Source: Pseudomonadota bacterium (lineage in GTDB: Bacteria > Pseudomonadota > Gammaproteobacteria > Steroidobacterales > Steroidobacteraceae). Taken from it: 64,000 nucleotides of DNA. The position numbers and the translations under genes were made by a program. Every line of letters begins with the position of its first letter. Position 1 is the first letter of the stretch. Shown piece by piece: positions 46,508 to 55,411 of the stretch. The DNA lies in the NCBI GenBank assembly GCA_021816775.1, contig JAKAXA010000005.1, positions 83,501 through 147,500 of the forward strand. The letters run 5' to 3'. Below the pieces are notes generated by a model. The model was not told where the DNA came from. It searched no databases and saw only the letters and a list, made by a program, of their open reading frames with translations.

Positions 46508-46972
46508 ATGGCCGAACGGGTCCAGGAAATCTACAGCCTGCTGATCCCGCTCGCGGAAGGGCGGCTGATCGTGCCGCGCGCCTGCGTCGCGGAAGTGGCC
46601 GGGTTGCCCGTGCCCTCGGAGATGACCGGCGCGCCGCCGTGGTACATCGGCACGGTGCCGTGGAACGGGCGGGCGGTGCCGCTGGTGTCCTTCGAGGGCG
46701 CGTGCGGCAAGAGCATTCCGGCCGGCTCCGGCCGCTCGAGGATGGTGGTGTTCGTGGGGCTCGGCACGCGCCTCACCCACTTTGCGATCGTCTCGCAGGG
46801 CTTTCCGCAGCTGGTGCGCCTGAGCTCGGATGTGATCCGGCCCGGCACCGCGACGTTCCCGCCGCGCTCGCCCGTGCTGTGCCAGCTGCGCATGGCCAAC
46901 GAGAGTCCGCTCGTGCCCGACCTGGAGCGACTCGAGCAGATGATCGCCGACGAGACGCGCGTGGCGGCGTAG
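46508..46972 (+). CDS. chpC: CheW-like protein ChpC
   Basis: A 154-residue second CheW adaptor of the Pil-Chp system. The CheW fold is seen in EIYSLLIPLAEGRLIVPRACVAEV, WYIGTVPWNGRAVPLVSFEGA and MVVFVGLGTRLTHFAIVSQGFPQ. In Pseudomonas chpC follows chpA and chpB; no chpB methylesterase is present here. It begins 10 bases after the chpA stop. Confidence 0.88.
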   Translation: MAERVQEIYSLLIPLAEGRLIVPRACVAEVAGLPVPSEMTGAPPWYIGTVPWNGRAVPLVSFEGACGKSIPAGSGRSRMVVFVGLGTRLTHFAIVSQGFPQLVRLSSDVIRPGTATFPPRSPVLCQLRMANESPLVPDLERLEQMIADETRVAA

Positions 46973-47114
46973 AACGGAGCCGAGCGTCAGCGCGAGCGGG
47001 ACAGGAAAAGGGACTCAAGATTTTCACCCATCGACCGATCTGAAGGCATAAGGAGGACATCCGAATTCGTTCCCGCACTGCCGCGGGGCATTTGCGGCCA
47101 TCGGCACGGACGCT

Positions 47115-48458
47115 GTGCAGCCCCGAAAGCACCCCTCCGCGAGGCGGGTTCCCGGCATCCGTGTGAATTACTCCGTCGTACCAGACTTCGTCGCCATCGG
47201 CGGCCTGATCGCGGTCTTCTGGACCCTCCTGCGCCGCACCCGCCAGAGCCGTCTCAATTTCTGGCTGGTCGGGTGGGTGCTGCTGCTCATCCACATCGTC
47301 GCGCTGTTCGTGGTCGACAACACCCATGGCGGCGCCAACGGCGCGGAGTCCGTGGCGGTCGCGATGCTGGTCATCATCGCCAACACCTTCATCTGGGCCA
47401 GCAACGACCCGGCCGACATCCGCTGGCGCCACCTGCCGATGGTGGTCTTGAGCGCGGTGCCCGATGTCATCCTGCTCACCTGCATCGTGTACGACATCCG
47501 GGCCGCCTGGCTGTACGCGGCTCTGACCGTCGCGGGAACGGGCACGATGCTGTGGATGCTGCGCGCCTGGCACGGCGCGACCGGGCAGCCGACCCTGCGC
47601 TGGCGCACGTCCCTGGTGCTGGCCGTCTATGCGGTGCAGGGTGCGCTGCTGGCGCTGCGCAACCCGAACGAGACGCTGACCTGGATGCTGTGCTGGCACT
47701 ACCTGGCGGTCGCGGCGCTGTACCGGGCGTCGGCGCCGCGGCCCTCGGCCAGCGTGCGCTTCACCATGATCAGCTTCATCGCCTGGGCGTTCGTGTTCCC
47801 CGTGAGCGATCTGATGGCCGTGTTGTGGCCGCACGCGCACGTGGCGGCCGAGGTGTGGAACCTGCCGAAGTTCCTGGTCGCCACCGGTATGACGTTCACG
47901 CTGCTGGAAGAGCAGCTCTCGAAGGCGGAGTACGCCTCGCTGCATGATGCGCTGACGGGCCTCGCCAATCGGCGCATGCTCGTGCGCCAGCTGCGCGAGA
48001 GCATGGAGCGGGCGAGGGCTGCGGGCAGGCTGATGGCGCTGGTGGTGATCGATCTCGACGGGTTCAAGGAAATCAACGACACGCTCGGCCACGCCGTGGG
48101 CGATGAGGTGCTGCAGTGGGCGGCGCGGCAGTTTCGCGCGCAGCTCGACCCCAAGGATGTGCTCGCCCGCCTGGGCGGCGACGAGTTCGCCGTCGTGCTC
48201 GCCGATGTTCCCGATCGCGATACCGCCGAGTGCGTCGCGCAGAATCTGCGCGACGCACTGGCCGGCGGCATGGTGGCCCGGGGCCGGCAGCTGATCATTC
48301 GCGCCAGCGTGGGCTTCTCCTTGTATCCCAGCGAGGGGGACGACGCGGATCGTCTCTATGCCGTGGCCGACCACGCGATGTACGAGCGCAAGCGGTACCG
48401 GCAGGACCAGGACCTGCCGCCCGCCGCCGACGCTTCCAGGGTGGTTTCGAGCGACTGA
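47115..48458 (+). CDS. Membrane-anchored diguanylate cyclase (GGDEF)
   Basis: A 447-residue protein predicted to make cyclic di-GMP. About eight hydrophobic helices (residues ~18-255) precede a GGDEF domain at ~275-430 with LHDALTGLANRRML, LDGFKEINDTLGH and the active-site LGGDEF (355-358). The inhibitory I-site R-x-x-D five residues before GGDEF is replaced by DPKD, so product feedback is probably absent. The start is uncertain: GTG 47115 or GTG 47163, while a strong AAGGAGG at 47050-47056 has no in-frame start nearby. Its place just after chpC suggests a link between pilus sensing and c-di-GMP. Confidence 0.85.
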   Translation: MQPRKHPSARRVPGIRVNYSVVPDFVAIGGLIAVFWTLLRRTRQSRLNFWLVGWVLLLIHIVALFVVDNTHGGANGAESVAVAMLVIIANTFIWASNDPADIRWRHLPMVVLSAVPDVILLTCIVYDIRAAWLYAALTVAGTGTMLWMLRAWHGATGQPTLRWRTSLVLAVYAVQGALLALRNPNETLTWMLCWHYLAVAALYRASAPRPSASVRFTMISFIAWAFVFPVSDLMAVLWPHAHVAAEVWNLPKFLVATGMTFTLLEEQLSKAEYASLHDALTGLANRRMLVRQLRESMERARAAGRLMALVVIDLDGFKEINDTLGHAVGDEVLQWAARQFRAQLDPKDVLARLGGDEFAVVLADVPDRDTAECVAQNLRDALAGGMVARGRQLIIRASVGFSLYPSEGDDADRLYAVADHAMYERKRYRQDQDLPPAADASRVVSSD

Positions 48459-48470
48459 CCGGCGAGCCGG

Positions 48471-49232
48471 CTAGGCCAGCGCCGCGAGGATCGCAGCGTG
48501 CAGGCGGCCGTTGCTCGCCAGCACCGAGGTGGTGCCCAGGGTGAGCTCGGCGCCGGCAAGATCGGTGAAAGTGCCGCCGGCCTCGCGCACGATGACCGAG
48601 ACCGCCGCGATGTCGAGGATGCTGACGTCGGATTCGATGACCGCATCGAGCGAGCCACGCGCGAGCAGATGGTAGTGCACGAAGTCGCCGTAGCCGCGGA
48701 TGCGGCTGATCTGCCCGATCAGGGCGCCGAGTTTTCCCCACTGCGCCGAGCGGGCGAGCGTCTTCAGATTGCCCGTCGAGACGATGCTCGAGCCGAGCGC
48801 GCTCGTGGTGCTCACGCGCAGCGGGCGCTCGTTCAGGTACGCGCCGGCACCGTCCTCAGCCCAGGCGAGCTCGCCGTAGGCCGGCGCGCTCGACACCCCG
48901 AGCACGAAGCGCCCGCCGCGCAGCAGCGCAATCTGCGTGGAGAAGAACGGGCACTCGCGCACGAACGACTTCGTGCCGTCGATCGGGTCGACCAGCCAGA
49001 CGCTCTCGGCGCCCAGATCGCGCTGGCCGGTCTCCTCGCCGTAGAACCCATATCCCGGGAAGCGCTTCTCGAGAATCGCGCGGATGGCCTGTTCGGCGCG
49101 CACGTCCGCCTCGGTCACGGGCGTCTGATCCGCCTTGGTGCGGATCTCGAGGTTGCGCTGATAGTAGCCGCCGATCACCTCGGCGGCGGCGCGCGCCGCC
49201 TCCAGGGCGGCTTGAAGTTCGGGTGAGGGCAT
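48471..49232 (-). CDS. Inositol monophosphatase family phosphatase (HisN-like)
   Basis: A 253-residue Mg2+/Li+-sensitive phosphatase. The metal site motifs are FYGEETG, WLVDPIDGTKSFVRECPFF and, late, SDVSILDIAAVSVIVREAGG. The KSFVRECPFFSTQIALL sequence is typical of the histidinol-phosphatase (HisN) branch, which dephosphorylates L-histidinol phosphate, rather than SuhB. It converges with the GGDEF gene over a 12-base gap and diverges from the adenosyltransferase. Confidence 0.85.
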   Translation of the reverse strand: MPSPELQAALEAARAAAEVIGGYYQRNLEIRTKADQTPVTEADVRAEQAIRAILEKRFPGYGFYGEETGQRDLGAESVWLVDPIDGTKSFVRECPFFSTQIALLRGGRFVLGVSSAPAYGELAWAEDGAGAYLNERPLRVSTTSALGSSIVSTGNLKTLARSAQWGKLGALIGQISRIRGYGDFVHYHLLARGSLDAVIESDVSILDIAAVSVIVREAGGTFTDLAGAELTLGTTSVLASNGRLHAAILAALA

Positions 49233-49321
49233 GGGTTGGGCACAACGGCGGCCGCCAAATTGCCGTCCTGCGGCGCCGCTGTCAATCGCGCGCTCTGGCA
49301 GAATGGGCGCCGAGGTCCGCC

Positions 49322-49873
49322 ATGGGCAATCGACTCAGCAAAATCTACACGCGCACCGGCGATGACGGCACCACTGGTCTCGGCGACGGTACGCGGGTCC
49401 GCAAGGACAGCGTGCGGGTCGAGGCGTTCGGCACCGTCGATGAGCTCAACAGCGCGCTCGGCGTGCTGCTGGCCGTGCCGGCGCTTCCCCGGGACGTGGC
49501 CGACTGCCTGACCGAGGTGCAGCATCGGCTGTTCGATCTCGGCGGCGAGCTGTGCATCCCGGGGCACGCGGTGCTCTCGGCCGAGCCGGTCGCGGGGCTC
49601 GAGCGCACCCTCGATGCCTTCAACGAGGGCCTCCCGCCGCTGAAGGAATTCATTCTGCCGGGCGGCGGGCCGGCCGCCGCCGCCTGCCACCTCGCCCGCA
49701 CCATCGCCCGCCGCGCCGAGCGGCGCGTGTGGACGCTGGCCGGTGAGGAGATGGTCAATCCGCACGCGCTGCGCTACCTCAACCGTCTGTCCGATCTGCT
49801 GTTCGTGCTCGCCCGGGTCCTGGCGCGCCGCGAGCGCGGCAGCGAGGTGCTCTGGCGGCACGAGCGGCCATGA
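49322..49873 (+). CDS. PduO-type cob(I)alamin adenosyltransferase
   Basis: Transfers adenosyl from ATP to cob(I)alamin to form coenzyme B12. The 183-residue protein has KIYTRTGDDGTTGLGDGTRV at the ATP site, VEAFGTVDELNSALG, QHRLFDLGGELC, and FILPGGGPAAAACHLARTIARRAERRV with the conserved Arg residues. This is the PduO/MMAB trimeric type, not CobA. It may serve B12-dependent enzymes elsewhere. ATG 49322 has GAGG seven bases upstream; the upstream open frame is not used. Confidence 0.93.
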   Translation: MGNRLSKIYTRTGDDGTTGLGDGTRVRKDSVRVEAFGTVDELNSALGVLLAVPALPRDVADCLTEVQHRLFDLGGELCIPGHAVLSAEPVAGLERTLDAFNEGLPPLKEFILPGGGPAAAACHLARTIARRAERRVWTLAGEEMVNPHALRYLNRLSDLLFVLARVLARRERGSEVLWRHERP

Positions 49874-50029
49874 GTGGCGCATCGGCCTACGAGCCGCGCT
49901 TGAGGCGCGGGCGCGGTCTGTTCGGGCTGGGAAGGCCCGCGCGCGAGGGGGGATAGGCGCAGCCGCGACCCCTGCTGCAACTTTCCTCGGTGCGGCGTGT
50001 TCTGGGCACATCTTCAGCCGGAGACGCTC

Positions 50030-50716
50030 ATGAACCGCAGGATGAGACTCGCCGCCACCGGGCTTGCCATCGGCCTGACGGCCGCCGCACTGCCGCTCGC
50101 CGCCCACGCCGGCGCCGACACGGTGGTGTCACGCTCGTATCCGTGGACCTCGGACCGGTTGACGCTGCGGGTGCCCGCCGACGTCACGTACCATCCGGGT
50201 CCGACGTGGCATGTGACGCTGCGCGCGCCCGAGCGCACCATGCGGGAGCTGGTCGTCAAGGACGGACTCATCAAGGCCAAGCCGCACACCTGCTTCTCGC
50301 TGATTCCCTTCTGCATCAGCTTCGGCACCAGCGTCGAGGACACGGTGCACGTGGACATCACCGGCCCGGCACTGCGCACGATCAAGGTCGATGGCTCGGC
50401 CAAGATCCATCTCGATCAGGTGCACCAGGACCGGCTCACCCTCAGGATCGATGGCAGCGCGAGGGTGCGCGGCTCGGGCTCGGTCAATGACCTCGCGGTC
50501 GTGATCGACGGCAGCGGCAGCGTGCACCTGGGACAGCTGACCGAGCAACGGGCCAGCGTCGACATCAACGGCGCCGGACGGGTCGCCGTGGCGCCGACCG
50601 AGAGCGTGTCGGTGCACATCCACGGCGCGGGCGATGTGCGGCTGCATTCCAATCCCCCGCACGTGTCTTCCCATATCGAAGGCGCCGGTGAGGTGACCCG
50701 CGTCACCTCAGGTTGA
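50030..50716 (+). CDS. Secreted GIN-domain (DUF2807) protein
   Basis: A 228-residue protein with a signal peptide (LAIGLTAAALPLAAHA). The body consists of repeating beta strands of the GIN (head-GIN-like) type with IKVDGSAKIHLD, LRIDGSARVRGSGSV, VVIDGSGSVHLGQL, VDINGAGRVAVAP and VHIHGAGDVRLH; each turn carries a G-S/A-G. Such proteins are secreted beta-solenoids of unknown function. GGAG precedes ATG 50030 by six bases, and a strong terminator follows. Confidence 0.85.
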   Translation: MNRRMRLAATGLAIGLTAAALPLAAHAGADTVVSRSYPWTSDRLTLRVPADVTYHPGPTWHVTLRAPERTMRELVVKDGLIKAKPHTCFSLIPFCISFGTSVEDTVHVDITGPALRTIKVDGSAKIHLDQVHQDRLTLRIDGSARVRGSGSVNDLAVVIDGSGSVHLGQLTEQRASVDINGAGRVAVAPTESVSVHIHGAGDVRLHSNPPHVSSHIEGAGEVTRVTSG

Positions 50717-50750
50717 ATCCGCCGGCGGCATCCCCCTCGTATTCGGCTCG

Positions 50751-50791
50751 GCCGGGTCACGATTTGACGGACGTGGCCCGGCTCTTTTTTT
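50751..50791 (+). terminator. Rho-independent terminator
   Basis: GCCGGGTCACG and CGTGGCCCGGC pair over 11 positions (one G-U), with a 10-base loop, and are followed by TCTTTTTTT. It lies 35 bases after the GIN-domain gene stop on the plus strand. Confidence 0.85.
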
Positions 50792-50822
50792 CAGGACGCC
50801 CGCACCGCCTGCCGGCGGCGCG

Positions 50823-51401
50823 CTAGCCACCCAGTTGACGCTCGAGCTGGGTCCGGGAGAACAGGCCGCGCACGATGGTCCCGCCCCGCTCGGAGCGCTC
50901 GAGCACCACGATGTGCGTCGTCGTGCGCCGGGCCCTGAACAGATCCGCGATTTCCTGCACGCGCGCCGCGTTCACCGCCGCCCATTCGAGCGTCGGCACA
51001 CGCTCCCAGGGGGTCATGATGTGCCCGACCTGAATTTCGTCGTGGCGCGTGAATCCGGAATCGTTGAGGAACTGCAGCGGCCGCTCGCCCTGGATGTCGT
51101 ACGAGGTGATCAGGCCGATGACCGTCTCGCCGCGCGTCACCAGCAGCGCGCGCACACCGGCGACCATCATGTCGCGCAACGCATCGTCGATGAGGCGCTC
51201 GGCCGCGACGAGCACGGGTGTCTGAACTGTGAAGTCGGTCATGACGCGCGTCGCCGGGTCCGTCGGCGCTACGCGCCGCCTGCCTGGCGTCGGCCGTCGC
51301 GGCGCTTCGCTCGCCGCGTGTGCCGGCTCGACGCTCAGCGAATCGCCGGGGCGTGCGATGAATATGTGCTCGTCACTGTCGGATTCTCGCTCAAACATCA
51401 T
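50823..51401 (-). CDS. CBS-domain pair protein
   Basis: A 192-residue cytoplasmic protein with a ~50-residue charged N-terminus and two CBS motifs: MTDFTVQTPVLVAAERLIDDALRDMMVAGVRALLV...GLITSYDIQGERPL and VGHIMTPWERVPTLEWA...ADLFRARRTTTHIVVLE. Paired CBS domains bind adenine nucleotides; no effector domain is fused, so it may regulate a partner. Strong GGAGG lies just before ATG 51401, which is followed by a second ATG. Confidence 0.85.
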   Translation of the reverse strand: MMFERESDSDEHIFIARPGDSLSVEPAHAASEAPRRPTPGRRRVAPTDPATRVMTDFTVQTPVLVAAERLIDDALRDMMVAGVRALLVTRGETVIGLITSYDIQGERPLQFLNDSGFTRHDEIQVGHIMTPWERVPTLEWAAVNAARVQEIADLFRARRTTTHIVVLERSERGGTIVRGLFSRTQLERQLGG

Positions 51402-51844
51402 TTCCCTCCCTCCGGCCCGCAGGACGTCCGCTCATCGCGCCGTCGTGCGCGGCTTCGGGCACTGCCCGGGCGCATTCATTCTGCGCCTGCGAAGGTCATC
51501 TGCGCGTCCCTCATGCGAGAGACGGGGCGGCGCGCAGTGTGTCATCTCCCTTTGACCACCGCGCCCCGCAGAGTTCCGGCGGCGCCGCTGCGCGCTGCGC
51601 CGGTGTCAGGGCGGCGCGCCCGGCGGGCGCCCCAAAAAACAAGGCCGCGTGAGTGCTCACGCGGCCCTGTCTCCCCCCTCGACCCGTGCCGGGCCCTGGT
51701 CTGCCGGCGCAATCCCCTGCCCGATTCCGCGTGCGCCATCCCGCGCCGCCACATCGTGCTCTCATGGGGCGATGTTGCGTTGATGGTATCGTCCCTGCAC
51801 GCTCAGTCAAGCGATTTAGGCTTGTCGTTGCGCGAGCGCAACGA
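51402..51844. other. Intergenic region upstream of the CBS gene and downstream of ampD
   Basis: 443 bases lacking a recognisable gene. It contains the ampD-side terminator (51634-51666) and presumably the promoter of the CBS gene (minus strand). Open frames here are GC shadows; no RNA gene was recognised. Confidence 0.4.
51634..51666 (-). terminator. Rho-independent terminator downstream of ampD
   Basis: GGCCGCGTGAG and CTCACGCGGCC form a perfect 11-base-pair stem around a two-base centre (51643-51666). On the minus strand it is followed by TTGTTTTTT, as for an intrinsic terminator. It is 178 bases after the ampD stop. Confidence 0.8.
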
Positions 51845-52438
51845 TTACGGGCGTGCCGCGCCCGCCCGAGCGCGCAGCAGGGCGCGAAAGCGCCCCCAGT
51901 CGAAGGCCGCTCCGGGGTCGCTCTTGCGGCCGGGGGCGATGTCGCTGTGGCCGGCGATGTGCTCGCTGGACAGCGACGGATAGGTGGCGAGCAGCAGTGC
52001 CGTGAGCTCGGCCAGACTTTCGTACTGGGCCTCGGCGTACGGCGTGGCGTCCGTGCCCTCGAGCTCGATGCCGATCGAGAAATCATTGCAGGCGGTGCGC
52101 CCGCGGTACGCGGACTGTCCCGCATGCCAGGCGCGCCGGCCGAAGCCGACGTACTGCGTGAGGGTGCCGTCGCGCCGCACCAGCGCGTGCGCCGAGACCA
52201 GCAGGCCCGCAACATCGCGCAGACTCGCCGGCGCATCGGCCGGAATGTTGCCGGTGAACAGCCGGTCGATCCACGGACCGCCGAATTCCCCCGGCGGCAG
52301 GCTGATGCCGTGGATGACGATGAGCTCCGGCGCTGCGCCCCCGGGGCGCGCATCGCAATGCGGCGAGAGCACTTGGCGGACCCCGGCCAGCAGGCCGGTG
52401 GCGGTGTCAATCTCGAGTGACCGGATCAAGGTGCTCAC
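51845..52438 (-). CDS. ampD: 1,6-anhydro-N-acetylmuramyl-L-alanine amidase AmpD
   Basis: Cytoplasmic zinc amidase of peptidoglycan recycling that removes the peptide from anhydromuropeptides. The 197-residue protein (E. coli 183) has the zinc His in LIVIHGISLPPGEFGGPWIDRLF, GRRAWHAGQS, the FSIGIELEG catalytic-site strand and GHSDIAPGRKSDPG with the second zinc pair. GTG 52438 gives a normal N-terminus (STLIRSLEIDTATGLLAGVR); an ATG at 52504 would add 22 residues. Divergent from bioA. Confidence 0.92.
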   Translation of the reverse strand: MSTLIRSLEIDTATGLLAGVRQVLSPHCDARPGGAAPELIVIHGISLPPGEFGGPWIDRLFTGNIPADAPASLRDVAGLLVSAHALVRRDGTLTQYVGFGRRAWHAGQSAYRGRTACNDFSIGIELEGTDATPYAEAQYESLAELTALLLATYPSLSSEHIAGHSDIAPGRKSDPGAAFDWGRFRALLRARAGAARP

Positions 52439-52518
52439 GGGGGTTCGGCGCGGGCGCTCGGGCCCGCAGCGGCGGGGGCGCGTCCCGCCTTCGCGGCCGA
52501 TCATGCCACAATCGCCGC

Positions 52519-53874
52519 ATGAGAACCGACAATGCCGCCTACGTCGCGCGCGATCTCGCGCACGTCTGGCACCCATGCACCCAGATGAAGGATCACGAGC
52601 ACGTGCCGCTCATCCCCATCCGCCGCGGCGAGGGCGCGTGGCTCGAGGACTTCGAGGGCAAGCGCTACCTGGATGCCATCAGCTCCTGGTGGGTCAACCT
52701 CTTCGGCCACGCCAATCCGCGCATCAATGCGGCCGTGCGCGCACAGCTCGAGCGGCTCGAGCAGGTGATCCTTGCCGGCTTCACGCACGAGCCGGTGATC
52801 CGCCTCTCCGAGGCGCTCACCGCGGTGGCGCCGGCGGGGCTGACCCGCTGCTTCTACGCCGACAACGGCTCCTCGGCGGTCGAAGTGGCGGTGAAGATGA
52901 GCTTTCACTACTGGCGCAACGTCGGCCGCGGCGAGAAGCGCCGCTTCATCACGCTCTCCAACAGCTATCACGGTGAAACGCTCGGCGCGCTCGCGGTGGG
53001 CAACGTGGAGCTCTACAAGGACATCTACCGGCCGCTGCTGATGGACGTCATCACCGTGCCGTCGCCGGACTGCTACGAGCGCGACAACGGGGAGAGCTGG
53101 GCCGAGCACACGCGGCGCAAATTCGCGCACATGGAGGCCGCCCTCGAGCGGCACGCGCACGAGAGCGCCGCGGTGATTCTCGAGCCGCTGGTGCAGTGCG
53201 CCGGGGGAATGCGCATGTACGACCCGGTGTACCTGACGCTGCTGCGCGCGGCGTGCGACCGGCATCAGGTGCACCTGATCGCCGATGAGATCGCCGTCGG
53301 CTTCGGCCGCACCGGCACGATGTTCGCCTGCGAGCAGGCCGGCATCCGGCCGGATCTGATGTGCCTCTCCAAAGGACTGACCGCGGGCTACCTGCCGCTC
53401 TCGGCGGTGCTCACCACCGAGCCGGTGTATGCGGCGTTCTATGACGAGTACGTCAAGCTCAACGCGTTTCTGCACTCGCACAGCTTCACCGGCAACCCGC
53501 TCGCCTGCAGCGCGGCGCTCGCCTGCCTGGAGATCTTCCGCAGCGACGAGGTGCTCGAGCGCAACCGCGCCCTGAGCGCGCGGCTCGGCGAGCGAGCGCG
53601 CACGCTGCAGGACCATCCCCATGTCGCGGAGGTGCGCCAGCGCGGCATGATCGTTGCAGCCGAGCTGGTGCGCGACAAGGCCGCGCGCCAGCCGTACCCG
53701 TGGCAGGAGCGGCGCGGGCTGGCGATCTACCGGCACGCGCTCGCGCGCGGGGTTCTGCTGCGCCCCGTGGGCAACGTGGTCTACTTCATGCCTCCCTATG
53801 TCGTCACGCCGCAGGAGATCGATCTGATGGTCGAGGTGGCGCGCGAGGGGATCGAGCTCGCCACGTGCGCCTGA
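52519..53874 (+). CDS. bioA: Adenosylmethionine-8-amino-7-oxononanoate aminotransferase
   Basis: PLP enzyme of biotin synthesis using SAM as amino donor to make 7,8-diaminopelargonate. The 451-residue protein shows VWHPCTQMKDH (substrate-binding N-terminus), AISSWWVNLFGH, YADNGSSAVEVAVKM, LIADEIAVGFGRTGTMFA and the PLP lysine in LCLSKGLTAGYLPLSA. Other bio genes are not nearby. CACAAT ends six bases before ATG 52519, so a very short or absent leader is possible. The end overlaps the next start by ten bases. Confidence 0.95.
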   Translation: MRTDNAAYVARDLAHVWHPCTQMKDHEHVPLIPIRRGEGAWLEDFEGKRYLDAISSWWVNLFGHANPRINAAVRAQLERLEQVILAGFTHEPVIRLSEALTAVAPAGLTRCFYADNGSSAVEVAVKMSFHYWRNVGRGEKRRFITLSNSYHGETLGALAVGNVELYKDIYRPLLMDVITVPSPDCYERDNGESWAEHTRRKFAHMEAALERHAHESAAVILEPLVQCAGGMRMYDPVYLTLLRAACDRHQVHLIADEIAVGFGRTGTMFACEQAGIRPDLMCLSKGLTAGYLPLSAVLTTEPVYAAFYDEYVKLNAFLHSHSFTGNPLACSAALACLEIFRSDEVLERNRALSARLGERARTLQDHPHVAEVRQRGMIVAAELVRDKAARQPYPWQERRGLAIYRHALARGVLLRPVGNVVYFMPPYVVTPQEIDLMVEVAREGIELATCA

Positions 53875-54596
53875 GGCGAGTGCATGTGCCCGGGCCGCTC
53901 GCCCCGGGGGCGCGCTGCACCGTTGCCGGCGAGACGGCCGGCCACATCGTGCGCGTGCTGCGGCTCGGAGTCGGGGCCGAACTCGTCGTGTTCGACGGCA
54001 CGGGCGGGGAATATGCGGGCCGTATCGAGGCGGTGCGCAAGGGCGAGGTCGTGGTAGCCCTCGGCGAGCGGTGCGAAGGGCTCGCCGAATCGCCGCTGTG
54101 CCTGACTCTGGCGCAGGGCGTCTCGCGGGGCGAGCGCATGGATTGGGTGGTGCAGAAGGCGGTTGAGCTCGGCGCCACGCGCATCGTGCCGGTGCTGACC
54201 GAGCGCAGCGTCGTGCGTCTCGATGCCGCGCAGGCGCACAACAGGCAGCGCCACTGGCAGCGCATCGCGGTGGCCGCCTGCGAGCAGAGCGGGCGCAGCC
54301 GCGTGCCGCAGGTCGCCGCACCGCTCGCGCTCGAAGCCTTTCTCGCGGCGCTGCCGGACGGCGGGCTCAGAGTCCTTCCCAGCCCGCACGGCGCCGAGGG
54401 ACTCGCGGCGCTGCCGCCGGCCGGGCGCGAGGCGCTCGTGCTCATCGGACCGGAGGGCGGGCTTGCCGAGAGCGAAGCGCGCAGCGCGCTGGCACGGGGG
54501 TTCCAGCCCCTGCGGCTCGGCCCGCGCGTGCTGCGCACCGAGACGGCGGCCGTGGTGGCACTGGCGCTGCTGCAGCAGCGCTTCGGCGACCTCTGA
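53865..54596 (+). CDS. rsmE: 16S rRNA (uracil1498-N3)-methyltransferase
   Basis: A 243-residue SPOUT methyltransferase (same length as E. coli RsmE). Residues 1-~70 form the PUA-like domain ([24 protein letters not shown]), followed by the trefoil-knot region [45 protein letters not shown] and [15 protein letters not shown]. Start GTG 53865 lies inside the end of bioA in another frame. It converges with pdxH. Confidence 0.94.
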   Translation: MRLRRVHVPGPLAPGARCTVAGETAGHIVRVLRLGVGAELVVFDGTGGEYAGRIEAVRKGEVVVALGERCEGLAESPLCLTLAQGVSRGERMDWVVQKAVELGATRIVPVLTERSVVRLDAAQAHNRQRHWQRIAVAACEQSGRSRVPQVAAPLALEAFLAALPDGGLRVLPSPHGAEGLAALPPAGREALVLIGPEGGLAESEARSALARGFQPLRLGPRVLRTETAAVVALALLQQRFGDL

Positions 54597-54604
54597 CGGC
54601 GCGC

Positions 54605-55291
54605 TCAGGGCTGCAGCCGGATCACCTTCCAGGGATCGGGGCGGAAGCTCCCGTCGGATGCGCTCAGGCGACGGGTCCACAGCAGCCGGTCGTGGATGCG
54701 CGCCGCGCCCTCCACCCAGAGTTCGACGGATTCGGCCCAGAGCCGGTAGCCCCCCCAATGCGCCGGCCTCGGGATCACGCCGGCGAACGGTGCCTCGGGC
54801 GCGGCGGTGGCTGGCACCGGCGCGCCGAAGCGTGCCGCCGCCGCCGCCAGAGCGCGCTCGAGCGTCTGGCGCGACTCGGCCGGCTCGCTCTGCGCGCTGG
54901 CCCACGCGCCGAGGCGGCTCTGCCAGGGGCGGGAGGCGAAGTACGCGTCGCTGTCGGCAGACGGTGCCCGCACCACCGGTCCCTCGATGCGCACCTGGCG
55001 GTGCAGCGCGTCCCAGTGGAAGACCGCCGCCGCCCGGCCGTTCGCGGCGAGTTCGCGCCCCTTGCGGGAGTGGTAGTTGGTGTAGAAGGTGAGGTAGCCG
55101 GGCTCGGCGCACACGCCCTTGCACAGCAAGACGCGCGCCGACGGGCGTCCCTCGGGGTCGCACGTGGCCAGGACCATGGCGTTCGGGTTGGGCTGCACCC
55201 GCTGATCCCGGGCTTCCTCGAGCCAGCGCTCGAGAACGGCGAGCGGCTCGGCCGGCGGGGCGTCGCCGGACAGTTCATTGGGCGTGGACAT
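54605..55291 (-). CDS. pdxH: Pyridoxamine 5'-phosphate oxidase
   Basis: FMN enzyme oxidising PNP/PMP to pyridoxal phosphate. The 228-residue protein contains [42 protein letters not shown] (FMN and phosphate contacts), [13 protein letters not shown], and the C-terminal [17 protein letters not shown]...RLHDR-like block ending WKVIRLQP (here IHDRLLW). ATG 55291 is used; another ATG three codons earlier exists. Divergent from tyrA over 120 bases. Confidence 0.94.
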   Translation of the reverse strand: MSTPNELSGDAPPAEPLAVLERWLEEARDQRVQPNPNAMVLATCDPEGRPSARVLLCKGVCAEPGYLTFYTNYHSRKGRELAANGRAAAVFHWDALHRQVRIEGPVVRAPSADSDAYFASRPWQSRLGAWASAQSEPAESRQTLERALAAAAARFGAPVPATAAPEAPFAGVIPRPAHWGGYRLWAESVELWVEGAARIHDRLLWTRRLSASDGSFRPDPWKVIRLQP

Positions 55292-55411
55292 GGGCCTCAT
55301 GGTACGGGATCGGCGCCCCGGGCGGCAGTCGCGAAATTTGACTTGCGATGGCCGCCCCGGCTCGATACAAGGAAAAGGCTGCCGCACGGCGCACCTTTCG
55401 GAAAGCCCTGC

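Noticed and set aside
55338..55369. TTGACT ... GATACA as tyrA promoter
   Set aside because: The spacer is about 20 bases, too long for a sigma-70 promoter; no better pairing was found.
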